DNA of 64,000 nucleotides from Streptomyces sp. CA-278952 (GTDB taxonomy: Bacteria > Actinomycetota > Actinomycetes > Streptomycetales > Streptomycetaceae). This document shows, piece by piece, positions 36,870-46,469 of this stretch. The stretch spans positions 6,607,501 through 6,671,500 of the forward strand of contig NZ_CP112880.1 in assembly GCF_028747205.1 (NCBI RefSeq). Direction: 5' to 3'. How positions within the stretch are numbered: the first letter of the stretch is position 1; each line of letters begins with the position of its first letter. The translations under genes and the position numbers were made by a program. The notes beneath the pieces are model-generated. The model saw only the letters and a program-made list of their open reading frames with translations. It had not been told where the DNA came from and did no database searches.

Positions 36870-37951
36870 GAACCGCCCTCGTCATCGGAACCGGGCTCGT
36901 CGGCACCTCCGCCGCCCTCGCGCTGGCCGGCCGCGGCGTCCATGTGCACCTCGTCGACCACGACCCCGACTCCGCCCGCACCGCGGCCGCGCTCGGCGCC
37001 GGCACGGAGGAGGCGCCGGGAGGCCGCGTCGACCTGGCGATCGTCGCCGTGCCGCCCGCGCACACCGCCGCCGTCCTGGCCGGGGCCATGCGCGACGGGG
37101 TGGCCCGCGGCTACCTGGACGTCGCGAGCGTCAAGGGCGGCCCGCGCCGCGAGCTGGAGGCGCTCGGCCTCGACCTCACCCCGTACATCGGTACGCACCC
37201 GATGGCGGGCAAGGAGCGCTCGGGGCCGCTCGCCGCGACCGCCGACCTCTTCGAGGGCCGTCCCTGGGTCCTCACCCCGACCCGGGACACCGACACCGAG
37301 GTGCTCAACCTGGCGCTGGAGCTGGCCGCCCTGTGCCGGGCCGTGCCCGTCGTCATGGACGCCGACGCCCACGACCGGGCCGTGGCCCTCGTCTCGCACA
37401 CCCCGCAGCTGATCTCCTCGATGGTCGCCGCCCGGCTGGAGGAGGCCGACGAGACCGCCGTACGGCTGTGCGGCCAGGGCATCCGCGACGTCACCCGGAT
37501 CGCCGCGTCCGACCCCCGGATGTGGGTGGAGATCCTCTCCGCCAACCCCGGCCCGGTCGCCGACGTCCTCGCCGGGGTCGCCGCCGACCTTGCGGAGACC
37601 GTGACCGCGCTGCGCGGCCTGCACTCCGCCGACGAGGAGAAGCGGCGCGCCGGCACCGAAGCCATCGAGGACGTCCTGCGCCGCGGCAACGCGGGCCGCG
37701 TCCGGGTCCCCGGCAAGCACGGCGCGGCCCCCGCCGCCTACGAGACCGTGGCCGTCCTCATCGGCGACAAGCCAGGTGAGCTGGCCGCGATCTTCGCCGA
37801 CGCCGGCCGGGCCGGCGTCAACATCGAGGACGTCCGCATCGAGCACGCCACCGGCCAGCAGGCGGGCCTCGTCCAGATCATGGTCGAGCCCAGCGCCGCC
37901 CCGGTGCTCGGCGCGGCCCTCCAGGAACGCGGCTGGTCGATCCGCGACTGA
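36866..37951 (+). CDS. tyrA: Prephenate dehydrogenase with ACT domain
   Basis: 361 aa, GTG 36866 overlapping the aroH stop (GTGA). The NAD-binding motif is ALVIGTGLVGTSAALALAGR at the N-terminus, the catalytic segment THPMAGKERSGPLAA (with His), the helical dimer domain to about residue 285, and a C-terminal ACT domain VAVLIGDKPGELAAIFADAG then RAGVNIEDVRIEH for tyrosine feedback. Oxidatively decarboxylates prephenate to 4-hydroxyphenylpyruvate. Pairing with aroH gives the two committed steps to tyrosine. Confidence 0.94.
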   Translation: MRTALVIGTGLVGTSAALALAGRGVHVHLVDHDPDSARTAAALGAGTEEAPGGRVDLAIVAVPPAHTAAVLAGAMRDGVARGYLDVASVKGGPRRELEALGLDLTPYIGTHPMAGKERSGPLAATADLFEGRPWVLTPTRDTDTEVLNLALELAALCRAVPVVMDADAHDRAVALVSHTPQLISSMVAARLEEADETAVRLCGQGIRDVTRIAASDPRMWVEILSANPGPVADVLAGVAADLAETVTALRGLHSADEEKRRAGTEAIEDVLRRGNAGRVRVPGKHGAAPAAYETVAVLIGDKPGELAAIFADAGRAGVNIEDVRIEHATGQQAGLVQIMVEPSAAPVLGAALQERGWSIRD

Positions 37952-38109
37952 GCCCGGACCCGTACGACGGGGCGGCGCCACCCCCGCCCGGGTGGCCCGC
38001 CTCCCCCGTACGGGGTACAAGGGCCCGCCCGGTACTCGGTAACCTGGTACGAGGCCGTCTCCCAGGCCCGTCCGTCCCCGCACCGTGTACCAGGAAGGTG
38101 TCCACCACC

Positions 38110-38793
38110 GTGGAAACCGCACGCTCCTCCGTGATCGTCGCCATCGACGGGCCCTCGGGCACCGGCAAGTCGAGCACGTCCAAGGCCGTCGCCGCCAAGC
38201 TCGGCCTGAGCTACCTTGACACGGGCGCGCAGTACCGGGCCATCACCTGGTGGATGCTGAGCAACGGCATCGATGTGGGCAACCCGGCCGAGATCGCGAC
38301 CGCCGCCGCCAAGCCGGTGATCGTCTCCGGTACCGACCCCGCCGCCCCGACGATCACCGTCGACGGCGAGGACGCCTCCGGCCCGATCCGCACCCAGGAG
38401 GTCACCTCCAAGGTCAGCGCCGTCAGCGCGGTCCCCGAGGTGCGCACACTCATCACCGAGCTCCAGCGTTCCATCGCCGCGGCCGCGACCGGCGGCATCG
38501 TCGTCGAGGGCCGGGACATCGGCACCACCGTGCTGCCCGACGCCGACCTCAAGATCTTCCTCACCGCCTCCCCGGAGGCCCGCGCCGCCCGTCGCAGCGG
38601 TGAGGTCAAGGGCTCCGACCTGACCGCCACCCGTGAGGCCCTCATCAAGCGGGACGCCGCCGACTCCGGGCGCAAGACCTCGCCGCTCGCCAAGGCGGAC
38701 GACGCCGTCGAGGTGGACACCACCGAGCTGACCCTCCAGCAGGTCATCGAGTGCGTCGTCACCCTCGTCGAGGGGAAGCGGGTCGCCGCGTGA
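38110..38793 (+). CDS. cmk: (d)CMP kinase
   Basis: 227 aa from GTG 38110, with AGGAAGG (38092-38098) 11 nt upstream; GTG 38098 overlaps that site and is less likely. P-loop VIVAIDGPSGTGKSSTSKAV; YLDTGAQYRAITW (nucleoside-binding region), and VVEGRDIGTTVLPDADLKIF, then TASPEARAARR. Phosphorylates CMP and dCMP. The stop overlaps the plsC start (GTGA). Confidence 0.94.
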   Translation: METARSSVIVAIDGPSGTGKSSTSKAVAAKLGLSYLDTGAQYRAITWWMLSNGIDVGNPAEIATAAAKPVIVSGTDPAAPTITVDGEDASGPIRTQEVTSKVSAVSAVPEVRTLITELQRSIAAAATGGIVVEGRDIGTTVLPDADLKIFLTASPEARAARRSGEVKGSDLTATREALIKRDAADSGRKTSPLAKADDAVEVDTTELTLQQVIECVVTLVEGKRVAA

Positions 38794-39446
38794 GCGATGC
38801 CACAGGCGCGCCCACGCCGCGCGGAGCGGCCGTCGGGCGGTCCATCGGCATCGGCCTGATGTACGGGCTGTGGAAGCCCAGGGTCCTGGGCGCGTGGCGC
38901 GTGCCAGCCGCCGGACCCGTCATACTCGCGGTGAACCACTCCCACAACATCGACGGACCGATGCTGATGGGCACCGCACCCCGGCCGGTGCACTTCCTGA
39001 TCAAGAAGGAGGCGTTCGTCGGCCCCCTCGACCCGTTCCTGCACGGAATCGGGCAGATCGAGGTGGACCGCCGATCCGTCGACCGCACCGCCATCACCCA
39101 CGCGCTCGGCGTGCTGGAGGACGGCGGCGTCCTCGGGATCTTCCCCGAGGGCTCCCGGGGCGAAGGGGACTTCGCCTCGTTGCGGGCCGGACTCGCGTAC
39201 TTCGCGGTACGCGGCGGGGCTCCGATCGTCCCCGTGGCCGTTCTGGGAAGCACCGAGCGGCGCGGACGGTTGATACGGGGGCTGCCCCCGCTGCGCAGCC
39301 GGGTCGACGTCGTCTTCGGCGACGCGTTCGACGCGAGTGCGGGCGACGGGCGGCGGACGCGCAGGGCGCTGGACGAGGCGACCCTGCGGATCCAGGCGAA
39401 GCTGACCGCCCACCTGGAAAGTGCCAAGCGCCTCACCGGGCGATAG
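38790..39446 (+). CDS. plsC: 1-acyl-sn-glycerol-3-phosphate acyltransferase
   Basis: 218 aa, GTG 38790 overlapping the cmk stop. Acyltransferase motifs: NHSHNIDGPML (block I, H-x4-D), IKKEAFVGPLDPFLHGIGQI (block II), FPEGSRGEGD (block III), and GGAPIVPVAVLGS (block IV). Adds the second acyl chain in phospholipid synthesis at the membrane. The cmk-plsC-der order is conserved in Streptomyces. Confidence 0.9.
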   Translation: MSDATGAPTPRGAAVGRSIGIGLMYGLWKPRVLGAWRVPAAGPVILAVNHSHNIDGPMLMGTAPRPVHFLIKKEAFVGPLDPFLHGIGQIEVDRRSVDRTAITHALGVLEDGGVLGIFPEGSRGEGDFASLRAGLAYFAVRGGAPIVPVAVLGSTERRGRLIRGLPPLRSRVDVVFGDAFDASAGDGRRTRRALDEATLRIQAKLTAHLESAKRLTGR

Positions 39447-39514
39447 GCGAGACTTGAGTAGTGGACCACGCTGATCGCGGTCCATCGATGATGATGCAAA
39501 GAGGAACGGACTTC

Positions 39515-40984
39515 ATGAACGACCAGATTCACTCCGACGGCTCGGGCCACGAGCACGGAGCACTTGGCGATGCCGAGTTCGCGGAGTTCATGGAGCTCGC
39601 CGCGCAGGAAGGCTTCGATCCCGAGGAGGTCGAGGGCGCCCTCGACGAGGCCGGTCACGGCCCGCTCCCCGTGCTCGCCGTCGTCGGCCGCCCCAATGTC
39701 GGCAAGTCGACCCTGGTGAACCGGATCATCGGCCGCCGCGAGGCCGTCGTGCAGGACAAGCCCGGCGTCACCCGCGACCGCGTCAGCTACGAGGCCGAAT
39801 GGGCCGGACGCCGCTTCAAGGTCGTCGACACCGGCGGCTGGGAGCAGGACGTGCTGGGCCTCGACGCCTCCGTCGCCGCCCAGGCCGAGTACGCCATCGA
39901 GACGGCCGACGCGGTCGTCTTCGTCGTCGACTCGACCGTCGGCGCCACCGACACCGACGAGGCCGTCGTCAAGCTGCTGCGCCGGGCCGGCAAGCCCGTC
40001 GTCCTCTGCGCCAACAAGGTCGACGGACAGAGCGGCGAGGCGGACGCCAGCGCCCTGTGGTCGCTGGGCCTCGGCGAGCCCTATCCGGTCTCCTCGCTGC
40101 ACGGCCGCGGCACCGGCGACATGCTGGACGCGGTTCTGGAGGCCCTGCCCGACGCCCCGGCGCAGAAGTTCGGCACGGCGCTCGGCGGCCCCCGCCGCAT
40201 CGCCCTGATCGGCCGTCCGAACGTCGGCAAGTCCTCCCTGCTGAACAAGGTCGCGGGCGAGGACCGGGTCGTCGTCAACGAGCAGGCCGGCACCACCCGC
40301 GACCCGGTCGACGAGCTGATCAAGCTCGGCGGCATCACCTGGAAGTTCATCGACACGGCCGGCATCCGCCGCCGCGTCCACCTCCAGGAGGGCGCGGACT
40401 ACTACGCCTCGCTGCGTACGGCCGCCGCCGTGGAGAAGGCCGAGGTCGCCGTCATCCTGATCGACTCCAGCGAGTCCATCAGCGTCCAGGACCAGCGGAT
40501 CATCACCATGGCCGTGGACGCCGGGCGCGCCATCGTCGTCGCCTTCAACAAGTGGGACACCCTCGACGAGGAGCGCCGCTACTACCTGGAGCGCGAGATC
40601 GAGACGGAGCTCGCGCAGATCGCCTGGGCCCCGCGCGTCAACGTCTCGGCCCTCACCGGCCGGCACATGGAGAAGCTGGTCCCGGCGATCGAGACCGCGA
40701 TCGAGGGCTGGGAGACCCGGATCCCCACCGGCCGGCTCAACGCCTTCCTCGGTGAGATCGTCGCCTCCCACCCGCACCCGATCCGCGGCGGAAAGCAGCC
40801 GCGCATCCTCTTCGGCACCCAGGCGGGCACCAAGCCCCCGCGCTTCGTGCTCTTCGCCTCCGGCTTCCTGGAGCACGGCTACCGCCGCTTCGTCGAGCGC
40901 CGTCTGCGCGAGGAGTTCGGCTTCGAGGGCACCCCGATCCACATCTCCGTCCGGGTCCGCGAGAAGCGCGGCCGCAACAAGTAG
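39515..40984 (+). CDS. der: Ribosome-associated GTPase Der (EngA)
   Basis: 489 aa, ATG 39515 with GAGGAA. A 45-residue acidic N-terminal extension precedes two G domains: first [20 protein letters not shown] with DTGGW and NKVDG, second [20 protein letters not shown] with DTAGIRRR and FNKWDT. The C-terminal KH-like domain includes [20 protein letters not shown]. Essential for 50S subunit assembly. Confidence 0.96.
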   Translation: MNDQIHSDGSGHEHGALGDAEFAEFMELAAQEGFDPEEVEGALDEAGHGPLPVLAVVGRPNVGKSTLVNRIIGRREAVVQDKPGVTRDRVSYEAEWAGRRFKVVDTGGWEQDVLGLDASVAAQAEYAIETADAVVFVVDSTVGATDTDEAVVKLLRRAGKPVVLCANKVDGQSGEADASALWSLGLGEPYPVSSLHGRGTGDMLDAVLEALPDAPAQKFGTALGGPRRIALIGRPNVGKSSLLNKVAGEDRVVVNEQAGTTRDPVDELIKLGGITWKFIDTAGIRRRVHLQEGADYYASLRTAAAVEKAEVAVILIDSSESISVQDQRIITMAVDAGRAIVVAFNKWDTLDEERRYYLEREIETELAQIAWAPRVNVSALTGRHMEKLVPAIETAIEGWETRIPTGRLNAFLGEIVASHPHPIRGGKQPRILFGTQAGTKPPRFVLFASGFLEHGYRRFVERRLREEFGFEGTPIHISVRVREKRGRNK

Positions 40985-41013
40985 CACCGGCGGGCGCGAC
41001 AAACAGCACCCGT

Positions 41014-41067
41014 ACACGGCGAAGCCCCGGGCCGCTCTCGCGAGAGCGGCCCGGGGCTTCGCCGTGT
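41014..41067. terminator. Bidirectional terminator after der
   Basis: Perfect 27-bp palindrome (41014-41040 with 41041-41067), the longest hairpin in the window, between der and the convergent gene ending at 41091. Confidence 0.92.
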
Positions 41068-41090
41068 CGTGCGGCTTCCGTCCTCGGGCC

Positions 41091-41480
41091 TCAGGAGTCC
41101 CGTGACCCCGGGGGCAGCGCCGCGGGCCGGGGGCGCCCCGCATGCCGCCCCACCCGCTGCCAGGAGCCGAGGCCCCCGGTGTGCTGGCTCTGCCCGCCAC
41201 TCCCGCCCTGGCCGTTGTGCCCACCGTTGCCGCTGTGCCCGGAGGGGGCGGGGTGGCCGCTCAGCGCGGTCCTGGAGGCGAAGAGACCGGCGCCGAAGGC
41301 CGGGAAACCGAGATTCTCCTCGCCGCTCCGGTCGCCCGGCAACGCCCGGAACGAGCGCCGGTACTCGGAGTACAGCGCGTCGTAGATCGGGGTGGGGGAC
41401 ACGCCCCCCGACGGATCCTGCGAAGGCCGCATGGCAGGGATCTGACTCTGATGCTGGCGGGAGGAGTCGTATGAGTGCAC
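41091..41480 (-). CDS. Conserved hypothetical protein with Gly/Ser/His-rich tail
   Basis: 129 aa if GTG 41480 is used; ATG within IPAMRPSQ is an alternative. The core GGVSPTPIYDALYSEYRRSF, then RALPGDRSGEENLGFPAFG looks like a short conserved Streptomyces segment; the tail is Gly/His/Gln-rich and disordered. No domain recognised. It follows the next gene on the minus strand by about 90 nt and is probably co-transcribed with it. Confidence 0.6.
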   Translation of the reverse strand: MHSYDSSRQHQSQIPAMRPSQDPSGGVSPTPIYDALYSEYRRSFRALPGDRSGEENLGFPAFGAGLFASRTALSGHPAPSGHSGNGGHNGQGGSGGQSQHTGGLGSWQRVGRHAGRPRPAALPPGSRDS

Positions 41481-41569
41481 GTAGGTGCCAACGACCTCAC
41501 CGCCCGTCGGATGCGGCTCCGCCGGAGAAATCGCTGTTCGGCGGGGGCGTCCGAGCCGGCCGGACACGA

Positions 41570-42352
41570 TCAGGTCCCGGCCAGCGGCATCGATGCGGCG
41601 ACCAGCAGCCCGTTGACCGCCGCCTTCTCCAGGGCGTCCCGGAGCAGGTCCTCGCGCGGCTGCTGGCCGATGGTGCCGGCCGGGGCGGCGAAGACGAGGA
41701 CCGTCTGCGACTTGTTGGCCGCGGCCCGCCAGCCCTCGGTCACCTGGAGCGGCTGGTGGGCCTGCCACCAGGCGACCGGGTTGCCGCCGCCGGCGCTCGG
41801 CTGCAGCACGGCGTGCAGCTGGCCCACCGCCAGCAGCACGGACCAGCCCGCGAGGACCTCCGGCAGCCGGTTCAGGTCGGGGGCGGTGCGGAAGCCCTGC
41901 TCCAGCAGCAGCTGGAGGAACTCGTCGCCCCCGCTGCCGGCGGTGCCGGGCCGGGCGACCGGACCGGTCGGCTCCACGACCAGGGCCGGGCGGAGATCGT
42001 CCTCGATGAGGACGAGTCCGCTGGTGATGCCGAGGACGGCCTGTTCGGGCATGCGCCCCTCCGTATCCTTCTGCTCGCTTCCGGTGATGCTGCGCACCGC
42101 GCCCTGGAGCTGGTCCTCGGCGACCTTGACGACCTGCGAGGGGATGCACGTCGCGTGGGCGAAGGCGAGAACGGCGGTCTCGTCGCCGATGAACAGCACC
42201 GTGCTGGTGCGTTCCTGGTCGGAGTCGCCGGGGGTGCGGCAGGAAGTGCAGTCGTAACTGCCCGGGGCGTTGTCGCCGACGAGCAGCCGGTCGGCTTCGT
42301 CGTCGCCGATCTCGGCGCGTACGTCCTGGCTGACGTCGAGCATGCGCGGCAC
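41570..42352 (-). CDS. Conserved hypothetical protein
   Basis: 260 aa from GTG 42352, 5 nt after GAGGAG; ATG 42343 is an alternative. It starts VPRMLDVSQDVRAEIGDDEA and contains one CxxC (YDCTSCRTPGD), then VLFIGDETAVLAFAHATCIP, LGITSGLVLIEDDLRPALVV and LVFAAPAGTIGQQPREDLLR. No transmembrane segment. Predicted to be cytoplasmic, alpha/beta. I recognise it as conserved in Streptomyces but not by function. Confidence 0.75.
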   Translation of the reverse strand: MPRMLDVSQDVRAEIGDDEADRLLVGDNAPGSYDCTSCRTPGDSDQERTSTVLFIGDETAVLAFAHATCIPSQVVKVAEDQLQGAVRSITGSEQKDTEGRMPEQAVLGITSGLVLIEDDLRPALVVEPTGPVARPGTAGSGGDEFLQLLLEQGFRTAPDLNRLPEVLAGWSVLLAVGQLHAVLQPSAGGGNPVAWWQAHQPLQVTEGWRAAANKSQTVLVFAAPAGTIGQQPREDLLRDALEKAAVNGLLVAASMPLAGT

Positions 42353-42839
42353 GGGGACTCCTCGAACTCGGTGCGTGGGCCGGGTGGTTCCCGGACTCCA
42401 TGAAGAGACAACGCGGCATCCGTGGCCGGGGTCACGCACCGGGGCGCACGGAAGTGCGGCACAGGTCGACACATCGGTACGTCGAGCAGTCGACGTACGG
42501 CTCCCGCGTTCCGCCGGGAAAGTTTTTACCGGGGCGCAGGCAACCCCGCGGCATTCTCCTACGTCAAGCTCGAAGGAAAGTCCTGGTGAACGGATGGCGG
42601 TAGCCGTCCGGGTTGCCACACCGGTGGCCCGCACACGCGGTCCCGTTACTTCCGGGGCCTGCCGCTATCCGGATTGAATGCCTCCAGATAGCCGCAGGTC
42701 AGCGGTGGTCCGACGCCGGGGCGGGCATACCGTGAGGGATGTCGCGGATGCTCCGGGATTTCCTGGTGTATTTCGGGCGGAAAATCGCCGGGAAGCGCAG
42801 ACTTGACAAGGCCGGGCCGACAGGGGAAACAGCGAAACC
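42353..42839. other. 487-bp gap, divergent promoters
   Basis: No gene seen. It holds a 9-bp inverted repeat at 42477-42498 (listed separately). Its GC content falls in the last 100 bp towards the glycosyltransferase start, as promoters in this genome do. Ribosome-binding sites are weak there. Confidence 0.5.
42477..42498. promoter_or_regulatory. Palindrome, possible operator
   Basis: GTACGTCGA-GCAG-TCGACGTAC, perfect 9-bp arms, about 125 bp upstream of the minus-strand gene starting at 42352. No regulator is assigned. Confidence 0.35.
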
Positions 42840-44123
42840 ATGCATATTTCTTTTCTTCTGCACAATGCCTACGGAATCGGAGGAACCATTCGGACGACGT
42901 TCACGCTCGCCCGTACGCTCGCCGAGCAGCACGACGTCGAGATCGTGTCCGTCTTCCGGCACCGTGACGCCGCCGCCCTCGGCGCGCCCGAGGGCGTGAC
43001 GCTGCGCCACCTCGTGGACCTGCGGAAGAAGAGCGCGACGTACGACGGCGGCGACGCCGAACACGCCCGGCCCGCAGCGGTGTTCCCGCGCGGGGACAGC
43101 AGGCACAAGCAGTACAGCAGGCTCACCGACGCCCGCATCGCCGACCATCTCCGGACGACCGAGGCGGACGTCGTCGTCGGCACCCGCCCCGGGCTCAACG
43201 TCCACCTCAGCCGGGGGACCCGCCGCGGACCGGTGCGCGTCGGGCAGGAGCATCTGACGCTCGACAGCCACAACTACCGGCTGCGCCGCGAGATCGCCCA
43301 CCGGTACACCCTGCTCGACGCGCTCACCACCGTCACTCGTGCCGACGCGGACGACTACCGAAGCCGGCTGAAGCTGCCGGGCGTACGGATCGAGGCGATC
43401 CCCAACGCCGTTCCCGAACCCGCCTGCCCGCCCGCGAGCGGCGACCTGAAGTGGGTCGTCGCGGCGGGCCGGCTGCACCGGGTCAAGCGCTACGACCTCC
43501 TGGTGCGGGCCTTCGCCCAGGTGTCCGCGGCCCGCCCGGACTGGCGACTGCGCATCTACGGCGGCGGGGACGCGACCGGCGACGAACAGGCGTCGCTGCG
43601 CACCCTCGTCGACGAACTCGGCCTGCACAACCACGTGTTTTTGATGGGCTCGGCCAACCCGATGGAAGCCGAGTGGCCCAAGGGGTCGATCGCCGCCGTC
43701 ACTTCGGACCGCGAGTCCTTCGGCATGACGATCGTCGAGGCGATGCGCGGCGGTCTGCCGGTCGTCGCCACCGACTGCCCGCACGGGCCGGCCGAGATCG
43801 TCGAGGACGGCGTCGACGGGCGGCTGGTCCCGGTCGGCGACCCGGACGCGATCGCCGCCGCGCTGCTCCAGCTGATCGAGGACGACGAACTGCGCCACCG
43901 GATGGGCGGGGCCGCGCTCACCGCCTCGGCCCGCTTCGACCCGGCGCGGATCGCCGAGCGCCACGAGAGCCTGTTCGCCGAACTGGTCGCCCGCGGCGCT
44001 CAGGGGCACGGGCACGGCGTCCTGCGCACCGCGCTGCACCGCACCCGGGGCAGCGTCCTCGACGGGGCCTACGCCCTGCGCTACAAAGCCGCCGACGTGC
44101 TCCGCAAGGGAAGGGCCGCATGA
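42840..44123 (+). CDS. GT4-family glycosyltransferase
   Basis: 427 aa, ATG 42840. N-terminal MHISFLLHNAYGIGGTIRTT (donor GT-B start), GTRPGLNVHLSRGTRRG, and C-terminal VVAAGRLHRVKRYDLLVRAF with DRESFGMTIVEAMRGGLPVV then CPHGPAEIVEDGVDGRLV, the GT4 E-x7-E site. The Streptomyces relatives are annotated simply as glycosyltransferases; a role in cell-wall glycopolymers is possible. The stop overlaps the next start (ATGA). Confidence 0.9.
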   Translation: MHISFLLHNAYGIGGTIRTTFTLARTLAEQHDVEIVSVFRHRDAAALGAPEGVTLRHLVDLRKKSATYDGGDAEHARPAAVFPRGDSRHKQYSRLTDARIADHLRTTEADVVVGTRPGLNVHLSRGTRRGPVRVGQEHLTLDSHNYRLRREIAHRYTLLDALTTVTRADADDYRSRLKLPGVRIEAIPNAVPEPACPPASGDLKWVVAAGRLHRVKRYDLLVRAFAQVSAARPDWRLRIYGGGDATGDEQASLRTLVDELGLHNHVFLMGSANPMEAEWPKGSIAAVTSDRESFGMTIVEAMRGGLPVVATDCPHGPAEIVEDGVDGRLVPVGDPDAIAAALLQLIEDDELRHRMGGAALTASARFDPARIAERHESLFAELVARGAQGHGHGVLRTALHRTRGSVLDGAYALRYKAADVLRKGRAA

Positions 44124-44965
44124 CCCCCGCCATAGCCACCGTACGGGCCGACTGCGTCGCCGATCCGGCCGGGACGCTCACCTTCGAGCTGACCGCCCCC
44201 ACCCCGTCCCCGGCCCCCACGCCCGCGTCCGTGCTGCTCCTGCGGCGCCGGGGCGCGGCCGGCGGCAGGCCCGGCGGCACGGTGCGGATCCCGCTCAGCG
44301 GGTCTGGCCCCGGGCGGCTGCGGGGGGTGCTCCCGGCCTCCACCGAACTGTCCGAGGGGCGCTGGGACGCCTATGTCGAGGAGCCGGGATCCGAGACCGC
44401 CCGGACCGTGGAGCCGGGGCTGCGGGACCTGCGGGCCCTCGTCGACCGCAGCCCGGACACCGGAGCCGCGAGCGTCAGCGCCCGGGTTCCCTACCCGACC
44501 ACCGACGGCCGGCTCGCCCTGCGCTGCTGGGTCCGCGCCCCGCACGCCGAGGCGGGAGCCGTCGTCGTCGGCCCGGCCGGCATGACGGTCGAGGGCGTGC
44601 TGTACGGCGTCACCGTGGGGGAGGGGGCCGCCGTGGAGGCCCGGCTGCCGGGGGACCAGGACCGGGCGCACCGCTTCCCGCTCACCCCCGCCGGAGGGGC
44701 GCCCGGCGCCTTCGCCTTCACCCTGCCCTACGGCCCGCCGGCCGGGGGACCGGTGGACGGGGCGCAGCTCTGGCAGCTGTGGCTGGTCCCGGCGTCGGGC
44801 GCGCCCGGGGTCAGGATCTCCCGCATCCTCGACGACGTCTGGTCCCGCGGCAAGTCCTTCGTCTACCCGACCCGGGCGCCGGTCCCCGGAGTGCTCGCCA
44901 CCCCCTGCTACACGGCGGACAACGACCTCTGCCTCCGGCTGGAGCCCGGACCGGCGGACCGCTGA
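44120..44965 (+). CDS. Conserved protein coupled to a glycosyltransferase
   Basis: 281 aa, ATG 44120 with AAGGGAAGGG, overlapping the glycosyltransferase stop. All-beta composition: repeated strands such as TLTFELTAPTPSPAPTPASV, GTVRIPLSGSGPGRLRGVLP, WDAYVEEPGSETARTVEPGL and VRISRILDDVWSRGKSFVYP. No signal peptide or membrane segment. It may be a substrate-recognition or transferase accessory protein of the upstream enzyme. Function unknown to me. Confidence 0.72.
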   Translation: MTPAIATVRADCVADPAGTLTFELTAPTPSPAPTPASVLLLRRRGAAGGRPGGTVRIPLSGSGPGRLRGVLPASTELSEGRWDAYVEEPGSETARTVEPGLRDLRALVDRSPDTGAASVSARVPYPTTDGRLALRCWVRAPHAEAGAVVVGPAGMTVEGVLYGVTVGEGAAVEARLPGDQDRAHRFPLTPAGGAPGAFAFTLPYGPPAGGPVDGAQLWQLWLVPASGAPGVRISRILDDVWSRGKSFVYPTRAPVPGVLATPCYTADNDLCLRLEPGPADR

Positions 44966-44968
44966 GAA

Positions 44969-45095
44969 AGGGGATCGCGGACGGAGAGGCTCGCTGAGGG
45001 AGGGGCTCACGGACGGAGGGATCGCGGACGGAGGGATCGCGGGGTGAGGGGTTGCAGCCGAGGGGATCGCGGCCGAGGCGATTGCGGACCGGAGC
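44969..45095 (+). repeat. Degenerate short tandem repeat
   Basis: Variants of GGATCGCGGACGGAG recur about seven times between the transferase-like gene and the WYL regulator (for example 45019-45033 and 45034-45046). It is noncoding and of unknown role; the unit is imperfect. Confidence 0.6.
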
Positions 45096-45124
45096 TGTCC
45101 TCAACCCCTGGCAGACTCACCCGC

Positions 45125-46090
45125 ATGTTGGAGACCTCGGCACGACTGCTGCGCCTGCTCTCACTGCTCCAGGCCCACCGGGACTGGTCCGGCGCCGATC
45201 TGGCCGACCGGCTCGGCGTCACCCCGCGCACCGTGCGCCGGGACGTCGACAAGCTGCGCGACCTGGGCTATCCGGTGAACGCCAGCAGGGGCACCGGCGG
45301 CGGCTACCAGCTCGGGGCCGGCGCCGAGCTGCCGCCGCTGCTGCTGGACGACGAGGAGGCCGTCGCGGTCGCCGTGGGCCTGCGCACGGCCGCCGGGCAC
45401 GGCATCGAGGGCATCGGCGAGACCTCCGTACGCGCGCTGGCCAAGCTGGAACAGGTGCTGCCGCACCGGTTGCGCCGCCGGGTGAGCGCGATCGGCGCGT
45501 TCACCGTGCCGATGCTGCACGGGGCCGACGACTCCGCCGTGGACCCCGCTGTGCTCACCGAGCTGGCGGCCGCCTGCCGCGACGCGGAGCGGCTCCGGTT
45601 CGCCTACCGGACCCACGGCGGGGAGGTCTCGCGCCGGACCGTGGAGCCGCACCGGCTCGTCTGCACCGAGCACCGCTGGTATCTGGTGGCCTGGGACCCG
45701 GACCGGGCGGACTGGCGCACCTTCCGGGTGGACCGGATCACTCCGACCCCGCCGCACGGCCCCCGCTTCACCCCCCGCCCCCCGCCGGCGGAGGATCTGG
45801 CGGCGTACGTCTCCCGGGGCGTCGCGGTCTCGGCGTACGCGGCCCGGGCCGTGATCCTGCTGAAGGCGCCGCTGGCCCAGGCAGCCCGGCGGGTGTCACC
45901 GTCCGCCGGGGTGCTGGAGGCCGTGGACGCGGACACCTGCCGGCTGACCGCGGGCGCGCCGGACCTCACCGTGCTGGTGATCCACGTGCTGATGATGGGG
46001 ATCGATTTCGAGGTGATCGAGCCGCCCGAGCTGATCGAGGTCATGCGGGAGGCGAGGGACCGGCTGACGCGCGCCCTTGACGGGCCGTGA
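45125..46090 (+). CDS. YafY-type WYL-domain transcriptional regulator
   Basis: 321 aa, ATG 45125 without an obvious ribosome-binding site, so it may be leaderless. N-terminal HTH_11: MLETSARLLRLLSLLQAHRD, then WSGADLADRLGVTPRTVRRD. The WYL domain has ACRDAERLRFAYRTHGGEVS, EPHRLVCTEHRWYLVAWDPD and RADWRTFRVDRITPT (the W-Y-L stretch is WYL at HRWYLVA). A C-terminal WCX segment follows. WYL domains sense nucleic acids or nucleotides and often repress stress or defence genes. Targets unknown. Confidence 0.9.
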   Translation: MLETSARLLRLLSLLQAHRDWSGADLADRLGVTPRTVRRDVDKLRDLGYPVNASRGTGGGYQLGAGAELPPLLLDDEEAVAVAVGLRTAAGHGIEGIGETSVRALAKLEQVLPHRLRRRVSAIGAFTVPMLHGADDSAVDPAVLTELAAACRDAERLRFAYRTHGGEVSRRTVEPHRLVCTEHRWYLVAWDPDRADWRTFRVDRITPTPPHGPRFTPRPPPAEDLAAYVSRGVAVSAYAARAVILLKAPLAQAARRVSPSAGVLEAVDADTCRLTAGAPDLTVLVIHVLMMGIDFEVIEPPELIEVMREARDRLTRALDGP

Positions 46091-46469
46091 GACTCCGGGT
46101 GTGGTGCCGGGCCGCCGTTCCGCACCTCGGCGGGCGGGTGGGGGAAGCGTGCGATCAAGGAAAGGCCGGTTTACGGGGGCGGGAATTCCCGGTGTCGCGG
46201 CCATTCGGGCGGTACTCCCCGCCGATGGGAAAAGAAGCAGGTCATCCCATGATTCCGGAAGCCTTCCGACACCCCCTCACGCCGGTGACCGGGGTTTCCC
46301 GTTAATACGCGCCGATGCTTCCGAACAGACCGTTCGAGTGAATAGGATCGCGTATAGACGTGTGGGGATCCTGTGACACAAGCGTGACCGTCACGGCATG
46401 TGGGGATGCAGGGGAACGTCCTCCCGGCCCGGCCTTCCGCCACCGTCCGGGGCCGCCTACGGTGAAGGC
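46091..46469. other. 379-bp gap
   Basis: No gene seen. AT-richer around 46300-46380, likely holding the promoter of the I78 inhibitor gene. It contains the perfect 13-bp palindrome CGTGACCGTCACG at 46383-46395. Confidence 0.5.
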
